20,818 nt of DNA. Source: JBNKDD01 sp050288085. Lineage in GTDB: Bacteria; Chloroflexota; Anaerolineae; Aggregatilineales; UBA3940. The notes beneath the pieces were generated by a model. That model was not told where the DNA came from. It saw nothing but the letters and a program-made list of their open reading frames with translations, and ran no database searches. A program made the translations under genes and the position numbers. The stretch is from the NCBI GenBank assembly GCA_050288085.1, contig JBNKDD010000076.1, forward strand, positions 1 to 20,818. The letters are read 5' to 3'. Shown here one piece after another: positions 14,360-20,818 of the stretch. The number at the start of each line of letters is the position of its first letter. The first letter of the stretch is position 1.

Positions 14360-15397
14360 CTATGGCCTGAATACAAACAAAGCCGAGTCGAATAAAACCT
14401 CGCGGGATGCATTATCTTCGCCGGTTTCATTGTCTAATTGAATATATTGTACCTCGCCAGGGGCAAAGTATGATGTACCCAGTGATACCCATTCACTGCT
14501 GTGTGCCGATTGATCGATTATGAACGGACCAACCACCCCCCGCCCGGATACCATACTGTATTCGGCGTTGGTGGTTGCTCGCCCACTGGCCGGTATAAAT
14601 ATGTATACATCGTAATAGCCACCTTGCTGGCTAATGAAGTTCCACCGCGCTTCGAAAGTCGGCTTGGATTCCCGATTCTTAACGTACCCGAATCTGCCAT
14701 CCTGCCCGCCTGTCCACATAGCCGGACCGGGAAAGCCATCCCACGAGAAGAATTTTGCATCCATCTCCTGGACAATCACCCCATTCTCAAACGATGGCGG
14801 TGCAGACGATTCATCTGCTGCTGCCCCCGGTGTTCCAACAATAAAGGGCGATGTCGGTGTGATCGTCGGGGTTGCCGTCGGTGTATGGGTTGGGGCTGGG
14901 GTTGAAGTTGGGATCGTGCTGTTTGGATTGGGGGTATTGGTGATATTCTGTTCTTTCGGCCAGTATCCGGCTTCAATTTCTGCATCGTTTTCTTCTTCGT
15001 AGTATTCGACCACGACGATATGCTCGCCCTGAGTCATCATAACTTCGGTGGTGCTCCACGTATTATTCTGTGAAGACCATCTATTCAGCACTAGATTGCC
15101 ATCCACGTAGATCTTGAAACCATCATCAGCTCGCGCAGCAAAGATATATACCCGGCTTTCGAAGTCAACCTTCCGTGTCCAGCGCACGGAAAAATTATCC
15201 GCAGGGACGCTGGAATCGGGCGCGTGTTCTCCCCAGTTCATGTTTAAAAACGCATCATCCCGCACAAAGACTGGGTCGCCGGATAGATTCTTGTTCGAGA
15301 AGTACTCACCCTTCCATGCCGGATCGGTTGTTGCCAACACGCTGGTCAACGGTAGGGCCATTACTATTAGCAATCCTGCCAGGATTCCCTTGCGCAT
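14360..15397 (-). CDS. Secreted PA14 and golvesin-like domain protein
   Basis: A 345-residue exported protein. The frame can extend to 15487, but ATG 15397 is preceded by AGGGAGT and opens directly into a signal peptide (MRKGILAGLLIVMALPLTSV, likely cut after Ala22), so it is chosen. A PA14-type beta domain spans about 25-146, with the typical FAARADDGFKIYVDGNLVL segment and a later HIVVVEYYE strand; PA14 domains often bind carbohydrate. A Thr/Pro-rich linker lies at about 150-184. The C-terminal region, about 205-345, resembles golvesin-like domains found in extracellular bacterial proteins (GGYYDVYIFIPASG, DQSAHSSEWVSLGTS, then a VLFDSALFVF end). There is no catalytic motif or anchor. A cell-surface or matrix carbohydrate-binding role is likely. 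Confidence 0.85.
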   Translation of the reverse strand: MRKGILAGLLIVMALPLTSVLATTDPAWKGEYFSNKNLSGDPVFVRDDAFLNMNWGEHAPDSSVPADNFSVRWTRKVDFESRVYIFAARADDGFKIYVDGNLVLNRWSSQNNTWSTTEVMMTQGEHIVVVEYYEEENDAEIEAGYWPKEQNITNTPNPNSTIPTSTPAPTHTPTATPTITPTSPFIVGTPGAAADESSAPPSFENGVIVQEMDAKFFSWDGFPGPAMWTGGQDGRFGYVKNRESKPTFEARWNFISQQGGYYDVYIFIPASGRATTNAEYSMVSGRGVVGPFIIDQSAHSSEWVSLGTSYFAPGEVQYIQLDNETGEDNASREVLFDSALFVFRP

Positions 15398-15495
15398 ACA
15401 TGACTCCCTGATGGTATCCATTCTGTGCGGATCCGAACCATCTTGTAAGGGCGAGACATGCCTCACCCATTTTTGAACCCAGATCATCTAAGACA

Positions 15496-15525
15496 AGTTT
15501 AGACGTTGTTGGCAGTGATCGTCAA
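15496..15525 (-). promoter_or_regulatory. Candidate sigma-70 promoter for the PA14 gene
   Basis: On the minus strand TTGACG (15525-15520) is followed 18 nt later by TAAACT (15501-15496). The -35 is strong and the -10 moderate. The implied leader is about 90 nt. It overlaps the upstream part of the longer open frame, supporting the later start at 15397. Confidence 0.45.
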
Positions 15526-15623
15526 GGCGTGTTTTTTTCTTGTATGCATGACCCGCTAGTGAACTTCGCCGCGGCTCACTTTTAGCAATTCGTTCGTGAT
15601 GTGTCGGGAGTCAATGAACTGGC

Positions 15624-16244
15624 TTACCCTGCTTTAAGTATCGATCCACAAAAGGAACACCGGGCGCTCTTATTATCTATCCACTCTACCTCATCCGACC
15701 GGACTGGTCCCAGGCAGGCCGGGCATTGAGCAGGTAAATCAGCCTTTTGGACTTCTTCAATTGCCTGATTTTTCGCCAGTGATAACCCCAGGCGAGTTTC
15801 AAGTTCCGTGTGGAATTCCTGCGCTTCGATGTGGTAGCCGCGCCTCTCCATCTCTTCGATAAGGCGTTGAGCCGTCCGAACCGCACCGTGTAAATCACCC
15901 GCCTGTAATTTTAGCCGGATGGCTTGCCTCGCCTGTGCAGTAGCTCGATCAATTGCCTCGCCGAGTAAATAGGCATGAGCCGCCCGTGCTGCCAGATTCG
16001 CGGCTTGAATCGGTCGATGATATTGCTCACCCAACCGCGAGATGCGCACGAAAACATCACCTGCCTCAACCGGATGCCCGGCATCCAACAGGTGATTGGC
16101 GCGGGCTAACTCTTTCTGAGCGGCATCCGTTGCAGGCATCGCGGGGTGGGGTGGGCGTCTCCTGTGAATTGGGGGTAATGGTGGCCCGTGCATGGGATGC
16201 CGGGGTCGCCGTGGTGGCGGTCGCCTCATTGGTCTGTGATGCAT
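15624..16244 (-). CDS. Unknown helical protein with His/Arg/Pro-rich head and C-terminal zinc ribbon
   Basis: A 206-residue protein. ATG 16244 is chosen over 16262 because AGGAG (16257-16253) is 8 nt upstream. The first 37 residues are very rich in His, Arg and Pro (for example HHRPMRRPPPRRPRHP). Residues 40-165 are helical and resemble degenerate TPR repeats (KELARANHLLDAGHPVEA, RAAHAYLLGEAIDRATA, GAVRTAQRLIEEMERRGYHI). The end is a zinc-ribbon-like unit with Cys174/177 (QCPACLG) and Cys196/199 (RCSFCGS). There is no signal peptide. I do not recognise the family. The ribbon is likely to bind Zn, and the basic head could bind nucleic acid or metal. The gene follows the ruvA pair in the same direction after 160 nt, so it may be co-transcribed or have its own promoter. 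Confidence 0.8.
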   Translation of the reverse strand: MHHRPMRRPPPRRPRHPMHGPPLPPIHRRRPPHPAMPATDAAQKELARANHLLDAGHPVEAGDVFVRISRLGEQYHRPIQAANLAARAAHAYLLGEAIDRATAQARQAIRLKLQAGDLHGAVRTAQRLIEEMERRGYHIEAQEFHTELETRLGLSLAKNQAIEEVQKADLPAQCPACLGPVRSDEVEWIDNKSARCSFCGSILKAG

Positions 16245-16261
16245 AGTGGTTACTCCTATCA

Positions 16262-16277
16262 TGAGGGGGATCCCTCA
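16262..16277. other. Hairpin just upstream of the zinc-ribbon gene RBS
   Basis: TGAGGG (16262-16267) pairs with CCCTCA (16272-16277) over a 4-nt loop. On the minus strand it ends 4 nt before the AGGAG site (16257-16253). It lacks a U tract, so it is not a terminator; it could affect translation or RNA stability. Confidence 0.35.
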
Positions 16278-16404
16278 ATGATGTCTTGTTTTTAACCTTT
16301 ACTTGATGTCCATCATAAGTCAAAAACATTGCCGGGTTACTATGCATTTGTAAATTATTTGTTAAGCGCCGACCTATCTGTAATAAATAGGGCCCTTTTC
16401 TTAA

Positions 16405-16977
16405 TTAACCCGGAAGGATATTATCCAACAAATGTGGCATTTGAGACAGCGAAGCCGGATTCACACACAGGCATGGGACAGTACGGCATAGCAGATTCGG
16501 TGAACGGGGATCATCCGGTGGTAGGTTGATCACGCCCATCACATCCTCGTCGATCCACACCGCCAGATTAACCTGTGCAATGGGAATATGCTCATCAACC
16601 TGGGCGAACACATAGGCTTGCAATCCACTTGCCAGGTCGACCTCGCGGATAAATGCCTCGAAATATTCCCCATTCGAAGTTCGATGCCCGAAGATATCAC
16701 CTCGTGGGAAGGCATCCCCCTTCTTGAGCGCGAAATCGATGGCGGCAGCCCCATGATATTGGCGTCGAAAATCATCCATCGCAAACTGGACGATCAGCGT
16801 ATCATCCGGCTCATAGAGAAACACAAACCCATACTTGATCGTCATCTCGCCTTGTTGAAGTAGCTCTCCCGGTAACCCATCCACCGACGGTCCGAACATC
16901 AGTGCCGTTCGAGGAGTGCCCTCCAACGTGACCAGATAACCGTTAACCTGATCGGCAGGCGGCGGCTGTAAATCCAT
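16405..16977 (-). CDS. Unknown protein downstream of ruvA
   Basis: A 190-residue protein I do not recognise. It is of mixed alpha/beta character with no signal peptide, membrane segment or known motif. Readable blocks include NGYLVTLEGTPRTALMFGPS, YGFVFLYEPDDTLIVQFAMD, and LAVWIDEDVMGVINLPPDDP near the end. The C-terminus has LCRTVPCLCVN with three cysteines, perhaps metal-linked. ATG 16977 lies 3 nt beyond the ruvA stop codon, and the ruvA tail supplies GAGG-type ribosome binding sequence, so the two are translationally coupled and almost certainly one transcript. The coupling suggests a role near DNA repair or simply shared expression; the sequence does not decide. Confidence 0.8.
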   Translation of the reverse strand: MDLQPPPADQVNGYLVTLEGTPRTALMFGPSVDGLPGELLQQGEMTIKYGFVFLYEPDDTLIVQFAMDDFRRQYHGAAAIDFALKKGDAFPRGDIFGHRTSNGEYFEAFIREVDLASGLQAYVFAQVDEHIPIAQVNLAVWIDEDVMGVINLPPDDPRSPNLLCRTVPCLCVNPASLSQMPHLLDNILPG

Positions 16978-16980
16978 CCC

Positions 16981-17562
16981 TCACCTCGCGAAATAAGACA
17001 GTGCGATCCGCAGCCGTTCTTCAACATCGTGGGGCGTATCCCGCGGAATAGATTGAATGGCTGCCTGTGCCTCGACGATGCTGTAACCCAGCTCAGCCAG
17101 TGCAGACAGCACTTCTGTATCAATATCGGAGACCGCCGCCAGGCCCGGTGGTAGATCGACTGGCAGCAGTTTCCCCTTCAGCTCCAGGGCGATTTTCTGA
17201 GCTGTTTTCTTGCCGATTCCCGGCACTCTGGCAAGTATTTCCGGTTCATCGTTCTGGATAGCGTTCGCCAGCATTTCAGGCGATAGGGAACTCAGCACGG
17301 CGATTCCCAGGCGCGGCCCAATGCCTGAAACGCCGATCAGTAGCTCAAAAATCCGGCGGCTTTCTTCCGTCATAAAGCCATATAATGTCAATGAATCCTC
17401 ACGCACCACCAGGTGGGTCAATAATTCAACCTGCTGCCCGATGCCATCCAGCGTGTTAAAAACGCCGGTTGGTACAAATATCTCAAGGCCCACCCCACCG
17501 ACCAGCACCACAATCGACTGGTCACGAATACTCTGCAAACTACCCTGCACCGATGCGATCAT
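16981..17562 (-). CDS. ruvA: Holliday junction branch migration protein RuvA
   Basis: A 193-residue protein of normal length. Domain I (1-65) opens MIASVQGSLQSIRDQSIVVL and contains VREDSLTLYGFMTEESRR at its end. Domain II has the two helix-hairpin-helix motifs that grip DNA, LLIGVSGIGPRLGIAVLSSL and ILARVPGIGKKTAQKIALEL. Domain III (about 145-193), which contacts the RuvB motor, is present: VLSALAELGYSIVEAQAAI. RuvA tetramers hold four-way junctions while RuvB drives branch migration. The start at ATG 17562 has a GA-rich (GAGAGAGA) site upstream. Neither ruvB nor ruvC is in the window; ruvA instead leads a unit with an unknown gene. Divergent from the membrane protein gene at 17715. Confidence 0.97.
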   Translation of the reverse strand: MIASVQGSLQSIRDQSIVVLVGGVGLEIFVPTGVFNTLDGIGQQVELLTHLVVREDSLTLYGFMTEESRRIFELLIGVSGIGPRLGIAVLSSLSPEMLANAIQNDEPEILARVPGIGKKTAQKIALELKGKLLPVDLPPGLAAVSDIDTEVLSALAELGYSIVEAQAAIQSIPRDTPHDVEERLRIALSYFAR

Positions 17563-17621
17563 AATCTCTCTCTTCGTCTGGTATTCTCTCTATGATAGCC
17601 CTTTTTTCCCTCACCGCATAT

Positions 17622-17650
17622 TTGACGCGGTCAGGAGCGGAAAGTATTAT
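17622..17650 (+). promoter_or_regulatory. Sigma-70 promoter for the His-rich membrane protein gene
   Basis: TTGACG (17622-17627) and TATTAT (17645-17650) are separated by an optimal 17 nt. A second AT-rich box TATAAT at 17657-17662 has no -35 at the right distance. The leader would be about 57 nt, ending in GAGGAGG at 17702-17708. Confidence 0.6.
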
Positions 17651-17714
17651 TAAAGATATAATAGACGTTTATTTTCCATATTTACTTTACCCGTCGTTAT
17701 TGAGGAGGACGTTT

Positions 17715-18854
17715 ATGAGTGTATCAACGCCTGCATTGCGGGCAGGGGCCGGGGTCAACCGTGCATGGCTGCGCAGCCGGGATTGGGACCTGACGTTCAT
17801 CACCATGAGCGTTGTCCTGGTGGTGACCCCCTACCTGACCTATCTGGGTCTGACACAGCTTGAAACCCTGTTGGGGCCACTTGCCAGCACACTCGGCACC
17901 ACTGTAGACGATCTCAGCCGGAACATCGTCAACGGGACGGTGGCACTGCTGATCGGCGGACCGCATATGTACGCCACTTTTACTCGCACCGCCCTGGACA
18001 AAGATTTCCAGAAGAAATACCCGGCATTTCTGTGGTCATCGCTAATCATCCCGGTGATCGTTATCGTCCTGGCCTTATCATCACTGCAATTATTATTGAC
18101 GATCTTTTTCTTCTGGGCATCTATCCATGTGTTGCACCAGATTATTTACATCACCGAGTTATACAATCATAAGCAAAAAACCAGCCTGACGAAATTCTCA
18201 CGCCTGTCAGATTACGCCGTCATCCTGACCGCCCTCTATCCGCTAGCCGCCTGGAAAATGTCTATCAACGACTTTGCTATCGGCCTCAATAACCTGAGCG
18301 ATGTAGTCGGGCAGGTGCTCGGTTTCTTTGGCCTGGGACTTGGCCCCTGGATGTGGATTTTCGCAGGGAGTCTGTTCGGCGTTGCGTTGGCCGTCTGGAT
18401 CGGCAAGACCATTATCGAGTGGCGTCAAGGCGCGCTGCACGGGCCAAAGACTCTATTCATCGCCCTGACCGTGACAGCCTCATTCTTTGTTCCGGCACTG
18501 GGCAATCTGGATACTGCTTTCCAGGGCATGAACGTCTGGCACTCGCTGCAATACCTGATGCTGACCTGGATGCTCAACAACGTGCGAGAGAAGCGCGGCG
18601 ACCTGGATCATACGCCCATGATCCAACAAATCTCCAAAGAGGGAACCAATCGCAAATTCTACCTGCTCCACATTGCTGCGACTCTCGGTAATATAGCACT
18701 TGCCGGAGTGATCTTCCTGATCCTGCTGCAAGTCACCGGCAGCTTTGACTACTCACTTGACCGTTCTTACTATATTGCCATTCTCAGCGTCTTGTGGGTT
18801 CACTATTATCATGATCACTTCCTGTTCACCCAACCGGAAGTGATCGAAACTTAG
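17715..18854 (+). CDS. Unknown multi-pass membrane protein with conserved-looking histidines
   Basis: A 379-residue integral membrane protein of no family I can name. ATG 17715 has GAGGAGG 6 nt upstream; the open frame extends to 17592 without support. About eight to ten hydrophobic segments are visible from residue 25 to the end. Histidines sit in or next to them: His84 in GGPHMYATF, His138 and His141 in ASIHVLHQII, His152 in ELYNHK, His276 in NVWHSLQYL, and His363/366/368 in VHYYHDHFLF. This spacing is reminiscent of membrane metal enzymes such as Brp/Blh carotenoid dioxygenases or fatty-acid oxygenases, but I cannot match the exact pattern. A metal-dependent oxidase or hydroxylase role is a guess. 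The gene is divergent from ruvA, with its own promoter and a terminator after it. Confidence 0.82.
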   Translation: MSVSTPALRAGAGVNRAWLRSRDWDLTFITMSVVLVVTPYLTYLGLTQLETLLGPLASTLGTTVDDLSRNIVNGTVALLIGGPHMYATFTRTALDKDFQKKYPAFLWSSLIIPVIVIVLALSSLQLLLTIFFFWASIHVLHQIIYITELYNHKQKTSLTKFSRLSDYAVILTALYPLAAWKMSINDFAIGLNNLSDVVGQVLGFFGLGLGPWMWIFAGSLFGVALAVWIGKTIIEWRQGALHGPKTLFIALTVTASFFVPALGNLDTAFQGMNVWHSLQYLMLTWMLNNVREKRGDLDHTPMIQQISKEGTNRKFYLLHIAATLGNIALAGVIFLILLQVTGSFDYSLDRSYYIAILSVLWVHYYHDHFLFTQPEVIET

Positions 18855-18881
18855 TACGAGAATTACTGTATTCTGACTTAT

Positions 18882-18908
18882 AGGCAGGCTCAGCCTGCCT
18901 TATTTGTG
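18882..18908 (+). terminator. Terminator-like hairpin after the membrane protein gene
   Basis: AGGCAGGCT (18882-18890) and AGCCTGCCT (18892-18900) form a perfect inverted repeat (7 bp with a 5-nt loop in practice), 27 nt after the stop. The U tract is short (TATTTGTG), so efficiency may be partial. Confidence 0.7.
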
Positions 18909-18954
18909 TCCCGGTCGCAGAAAGGCTAAAATCCGCGCATAGGGGTGCAAAAAT

Positions 18955-19968
18955 ATGAAAACGTTAAGAGATCAAATCGTCACACTGAATCATTCATCTC
19001 AAATACTCGCCGGTAATCCCCTGGGCGATCCACATGAGCGGCCCCTGCTGGCTTATCTTCCTCCCGGCTATGAATCCGAGTCAGACCGCCGCTACCCGGT
19101 GATCTGGGTGCTGGCCTCCTACGGAAGCTGGGGTGAACGGCAGTTTAACCTTGATCCCTTCGATGAGAACATCATCCAGCGGATGGATCGGCTGGTGCAT
19201 GATGGTCAGGCCCAACCGGCGATCCTGGCTTTCCCCGACTGTTTCACCCGCTATGGCGGCAACCAGTATATGAACTCGACGGCGGTTGGCGCTTATGAAG
19301 ACTACCTGACCGAAGAACTGATCCCTCTCCTTGATAGCGAACTCCGCACGCTGCCGGATCGTGATCATCGCGGCGTGATGGGTCACAGCAGCGGCGGCTA
19401 TGGTGCGATAATGCTTTCTATGCGTCATCCCGATCTATTTGGAGCAGCGGCCAGCCATTCCGGGGACATGTTCTTTGAATACACCTACCGGGATGACTTC
19501 CCGGCGACGATCCGCACCCTTGCCGATTTTGAGAGCCCTGCCGATTTTGTCGAGCAGTTTCACACCTCGCGTGACAAGAAAGGTGATTGGTTTAAAACAC
19601 TGGGTACCATTGCGATGAGCGCTTTTTACTCGCCCAACCCCGCTAATCCCCAGGGATTCGACTTCCCCTTCGATCTGCATACTGGCGTGATTCGGGAAGA
19701 CGTGTGGGAACGCTGGCAAGCCTGTGACCCGGTCAGAATTGCTGCCGATCACGATCACCTTGAGGCATTGAAAAGCCTCAACCTGCTGTACTTTGAATGC
19801 GGCAGTTGGGATGAATATAGTTTGTTCCTGGGCGCGCGGCTGCTTCACCAGATTCTCGACGAACACAGCGTCCCCCACACTTACGAAGAATTTAATGGCG
19901 GGCACCGCCGCATTAACTGGCGTTATGACTTATCGCTCCCTATCATGACTGCGGCACTGACCCCATAG
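18955..19968 (+). CDS. Putative esterase, alpha/beta hydrolase fold (PF00756-like)
   Basis: A 337-residue cytoplasmic-looking protein with an AGGGGTG site before ATG 18955. It has the PF00756 esterase layout: LAYLPPGYESESDRRYPVIW early, then the nucleophile elbow GHSSGG with Ser145 in VMGHSSGGYGAIMLSMRHPD. The likely acid is Asp286 (ECGSWDEYSL) and the base His317 (NGGHRRINW). Between them lies a longer lid-like insertion at about 175-260. Family members include S-formylglutathione hydrolase, enterochelin esterase-type and acyl-ester hydrolases; the motifs here do not single out a substrate. The stop is 8 nt before the LysM lipoprotein gene, so the two probably form an operon. The preceding membrane protein gene is separated by a hairpin. 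Confidence 0.9.
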   Translation: MKTLRDQIVTLNHSSQILAGNPLGDPHERPLLAYLPPGYESESDRRYPVIWVLASYGSWGERQFNLDPFDENIIQRMDRLVHDGQAQPAILAFPDCFTRYGGNQYMNSTAVGAYEDYLTEELIPLLDSELRTLPDRDHRGVMGHSSGGYGAIMLSMRHPDLFGAAASHSGDMFFEYTYRDDFPATIRTLADFESPADFVEQFHTSRDKKGDWFKTLGTIAMSAFYSPNPANPQGFDFPFDLHTGVIREDVWERWQACDPVRIAADHDHLEALKSLNLLYFECGSWDEYSLFLGARLLHQILDEHSVPHTYEEFNGGHRRINWRYDLSLPIMTAALTP

Positions 19969-19976
19969 GATGACTG

Positions 19977-20818
19977 ATGATCTCCCGGTTTAAACACTGG
20001 CTATTGATTGCCTTTTTTACCCTGATACTGACCGCTTGTATAAGAAATGGAAGCTACGTTGTATTGGTCACCGCCACACCATCTGATTCAATGGTCTCTG
20101 AGGGCGGGAGCAGCAACGTCGAAGCGATCCCTAACCCGACTATCGTTTCCCAGCCGGGTGTTATACCCACTCCCACCTTCATCCCGACCCCCAATCCGAC
20201 ACGCCCAGTCGTTATTGATCTCACGGAGGAGCAAACCTACGTTGTCCAGGGCGGGGATACACTGGGGTTGATCGCCACATCCTTTGGCGTATCGGTCGAA
20301 GCCTTGGTAGCGGCGAATGGCCTTCCCAACGAAAACGTGCTGGAAGTCGGGCAGACACTCTTAATCCCCGGCGCGGTGACTTCCTTCGGGCCGAGCTTCA
20401 AAATTATTCCGGACTGTGAGCTGGTCTGGGGGCCGACGGTTGGCGATTTCAGCGTAGCCGAATACCTGGAGGACCGTAACAGCTATCTGGGTAGTTACAC
20501 CGAAGAATTGAATGGCATGACATGGACCGGCGCGGAACTGGTCGAACGAGCTGCGATGGAACAGGGCATCAACCCGAAGCTGTTTTTGGCCCTGCTCGAA
20601 TACGAGAATGGTTGGATCAGCCAACCGACGGTCACCGAACATGCCATCTCATTCCCCTTAAATTATTCCAAGCGCCCAGGTGAAATCTACGGCCTGTACC
20701 GTCAACTGGATTGGGCAGGCAAGATGCTCCAGACCGGTTATTATGGCTGGCGGCTGCGCGGGATGGCGTCAACCCTGCTGGTTGATGGCAGCATCGCCGG
20801 GCTTGACCCGACCATCAA
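19977..20818 (+). CDS. LysM-domain lipoprotein (truncated by the window edge)
   Basis: The frame from ATG 19977 is open to the end of the window, giving 280 residues with no stop. It begins with a lipoprotein signal, MISRFKHWLLIAFFTLILTA, followed by Cys21 in a good lipobox (LTAC). A Ser/Thr/Pro-rich linker follows at about 35-80. A full LysM domain lies at 87-131 (TYVVQGGDTLGLIATSFGV to GQTLLIP), which binds peptidoglycan or chitin-like glycans. The region after 150, with WTGAELVERAAMEQGINPKL and LFLALLEYENGW, resembles the helices of a lytic transglycosylase-like domain (Glu-containing helix plus ALLEYENG), but that is tentative. AGGA lies just upstream of the ATG. The protein is probably anchored to the outer face of the membrane and follows the esterase in one transcript. 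Confidence 0.85.
   Translation, partial: MISRFKHWLLIAFFTLILTACIRNGSYVVLVTATPSDSMVSEGGSSNVEAIPNPTIVSQPGVIPTPTFIPTPNPTRPVVIDLTEEQTYVVQGGDTLGLIATSFGVSVEALVAANGLPNENVLEVGQTLLIPGAVTSFGPSFKIIPDCELVWGPTVGDFSVAEYLEDRNSYLGSYTEELNGMTWTGAELVERAAMEQGINPKLFLALLEYENGWISQPTVTEHAISFPLNYSKRPGEIYGLYRQLDWAGKMLQTGYYGWRLRGMASTLLVDGSIAGLDPTI

Noticed and set aside
15531..15600. T-rich run and GC-rich palindrome as terminator of the zinc-ribbon gene
   Set aside because: On the minus strand the run is of A and follows only a 4-bp stem, so it would not terminate that transcript.
17657..17662. TATAAT as -10 of the membrane protein gene
   Set aside because: The only good -35 (17622-17627) is 29 nt away; the TATTAT at 17645-17650 has the correct 17-nt spacing.
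1..20818. tRNA, rRNA, CRISPR or insertion-sequence features
   Set aside because: I saw no cloverleaf-like stems with anticodon loops, no regularly spaced direct repeats, and no transposase or terminal inverted repeats.

Overview
The window looks like a chromosomal segment from a bacterium of the phylum Chloroflexota, probably Anaerolineae-like. This is inferred from gene content, not from a marker gene. The clues are a very large Agl23/TIGR03663-type membrane protein fused to an NHL propeller, a TIGR03960/TIGR03936 radical-SAM pair, Thr/Pro-rich linkers in exported proteins, and a CHAT protease carrying Gly-Asp-Lys-Val-type repeats. No rRNA, tRNA, CRISPR array, insertion sequence or phage gene was seen. 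Coding density is high and all genes look intact except those cut by the window edges.

Layout. (1) 1-161, minus: the start of a flippase-like membrane protein, cut by the left edge. (2) 376-3227, plus: a tight two-gene module, an uncharacterised multidomain protein followed by a CHAT-domain caspase-like protease. Both contain a similar short beta-repeat segment. This is the best candidate for an undescribed system, possibly a conflict or signalling system. (3) 3307-4059, plus: YebC/PmpR with its own promoter and terminator. (4) 4271-9123, plus: an ECF-type sigma factor, an overlapping membrane anti-sigma factor with a zinc motif, and a 1234-residue GT-C-like membrane protein ending in a six-bladed NHL propeller. 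They look like one envelope-related operon, closed by a bidirectional terminator at 9140-9168. (5) 9238-14257, minus: a TIGR03960-like B12-fold radical SAM protein, an unknown helical protein, a TIGR03936/DUF2344 protein, a small TPR protein and a URO-D family protein, with several internal promoters. (6) 14360-15397, minus: a secreted PA14 plus golvesin-like protein. (7) 15624-17562, minus: ruvA, an unknown gene whose start lies just beyond the ruvA stop, and a helical zinc-ribbon protein. (8) 17715-20818, plus: a His-rich multi-pass membrane protein, an esterase of the PF00756 type, and a LysM lipoprotein cut by the right edge.

How the genes may work together. The sigma/anti-sigma pair probably senses an envelope signal and may control the large membrane protein downstream. 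The two radical-SAM-related genes are commonly adjacent in other bacteria, and here an unknown helical gene sits between them. Several leaders contain hairpins between the promoter and the ribosome binding site. The clearest is before the TIGR03960-like gene, where a terminator-like hairpin lies just downstream of a good promoter. All family assignments come from reading motifs, without database searches.
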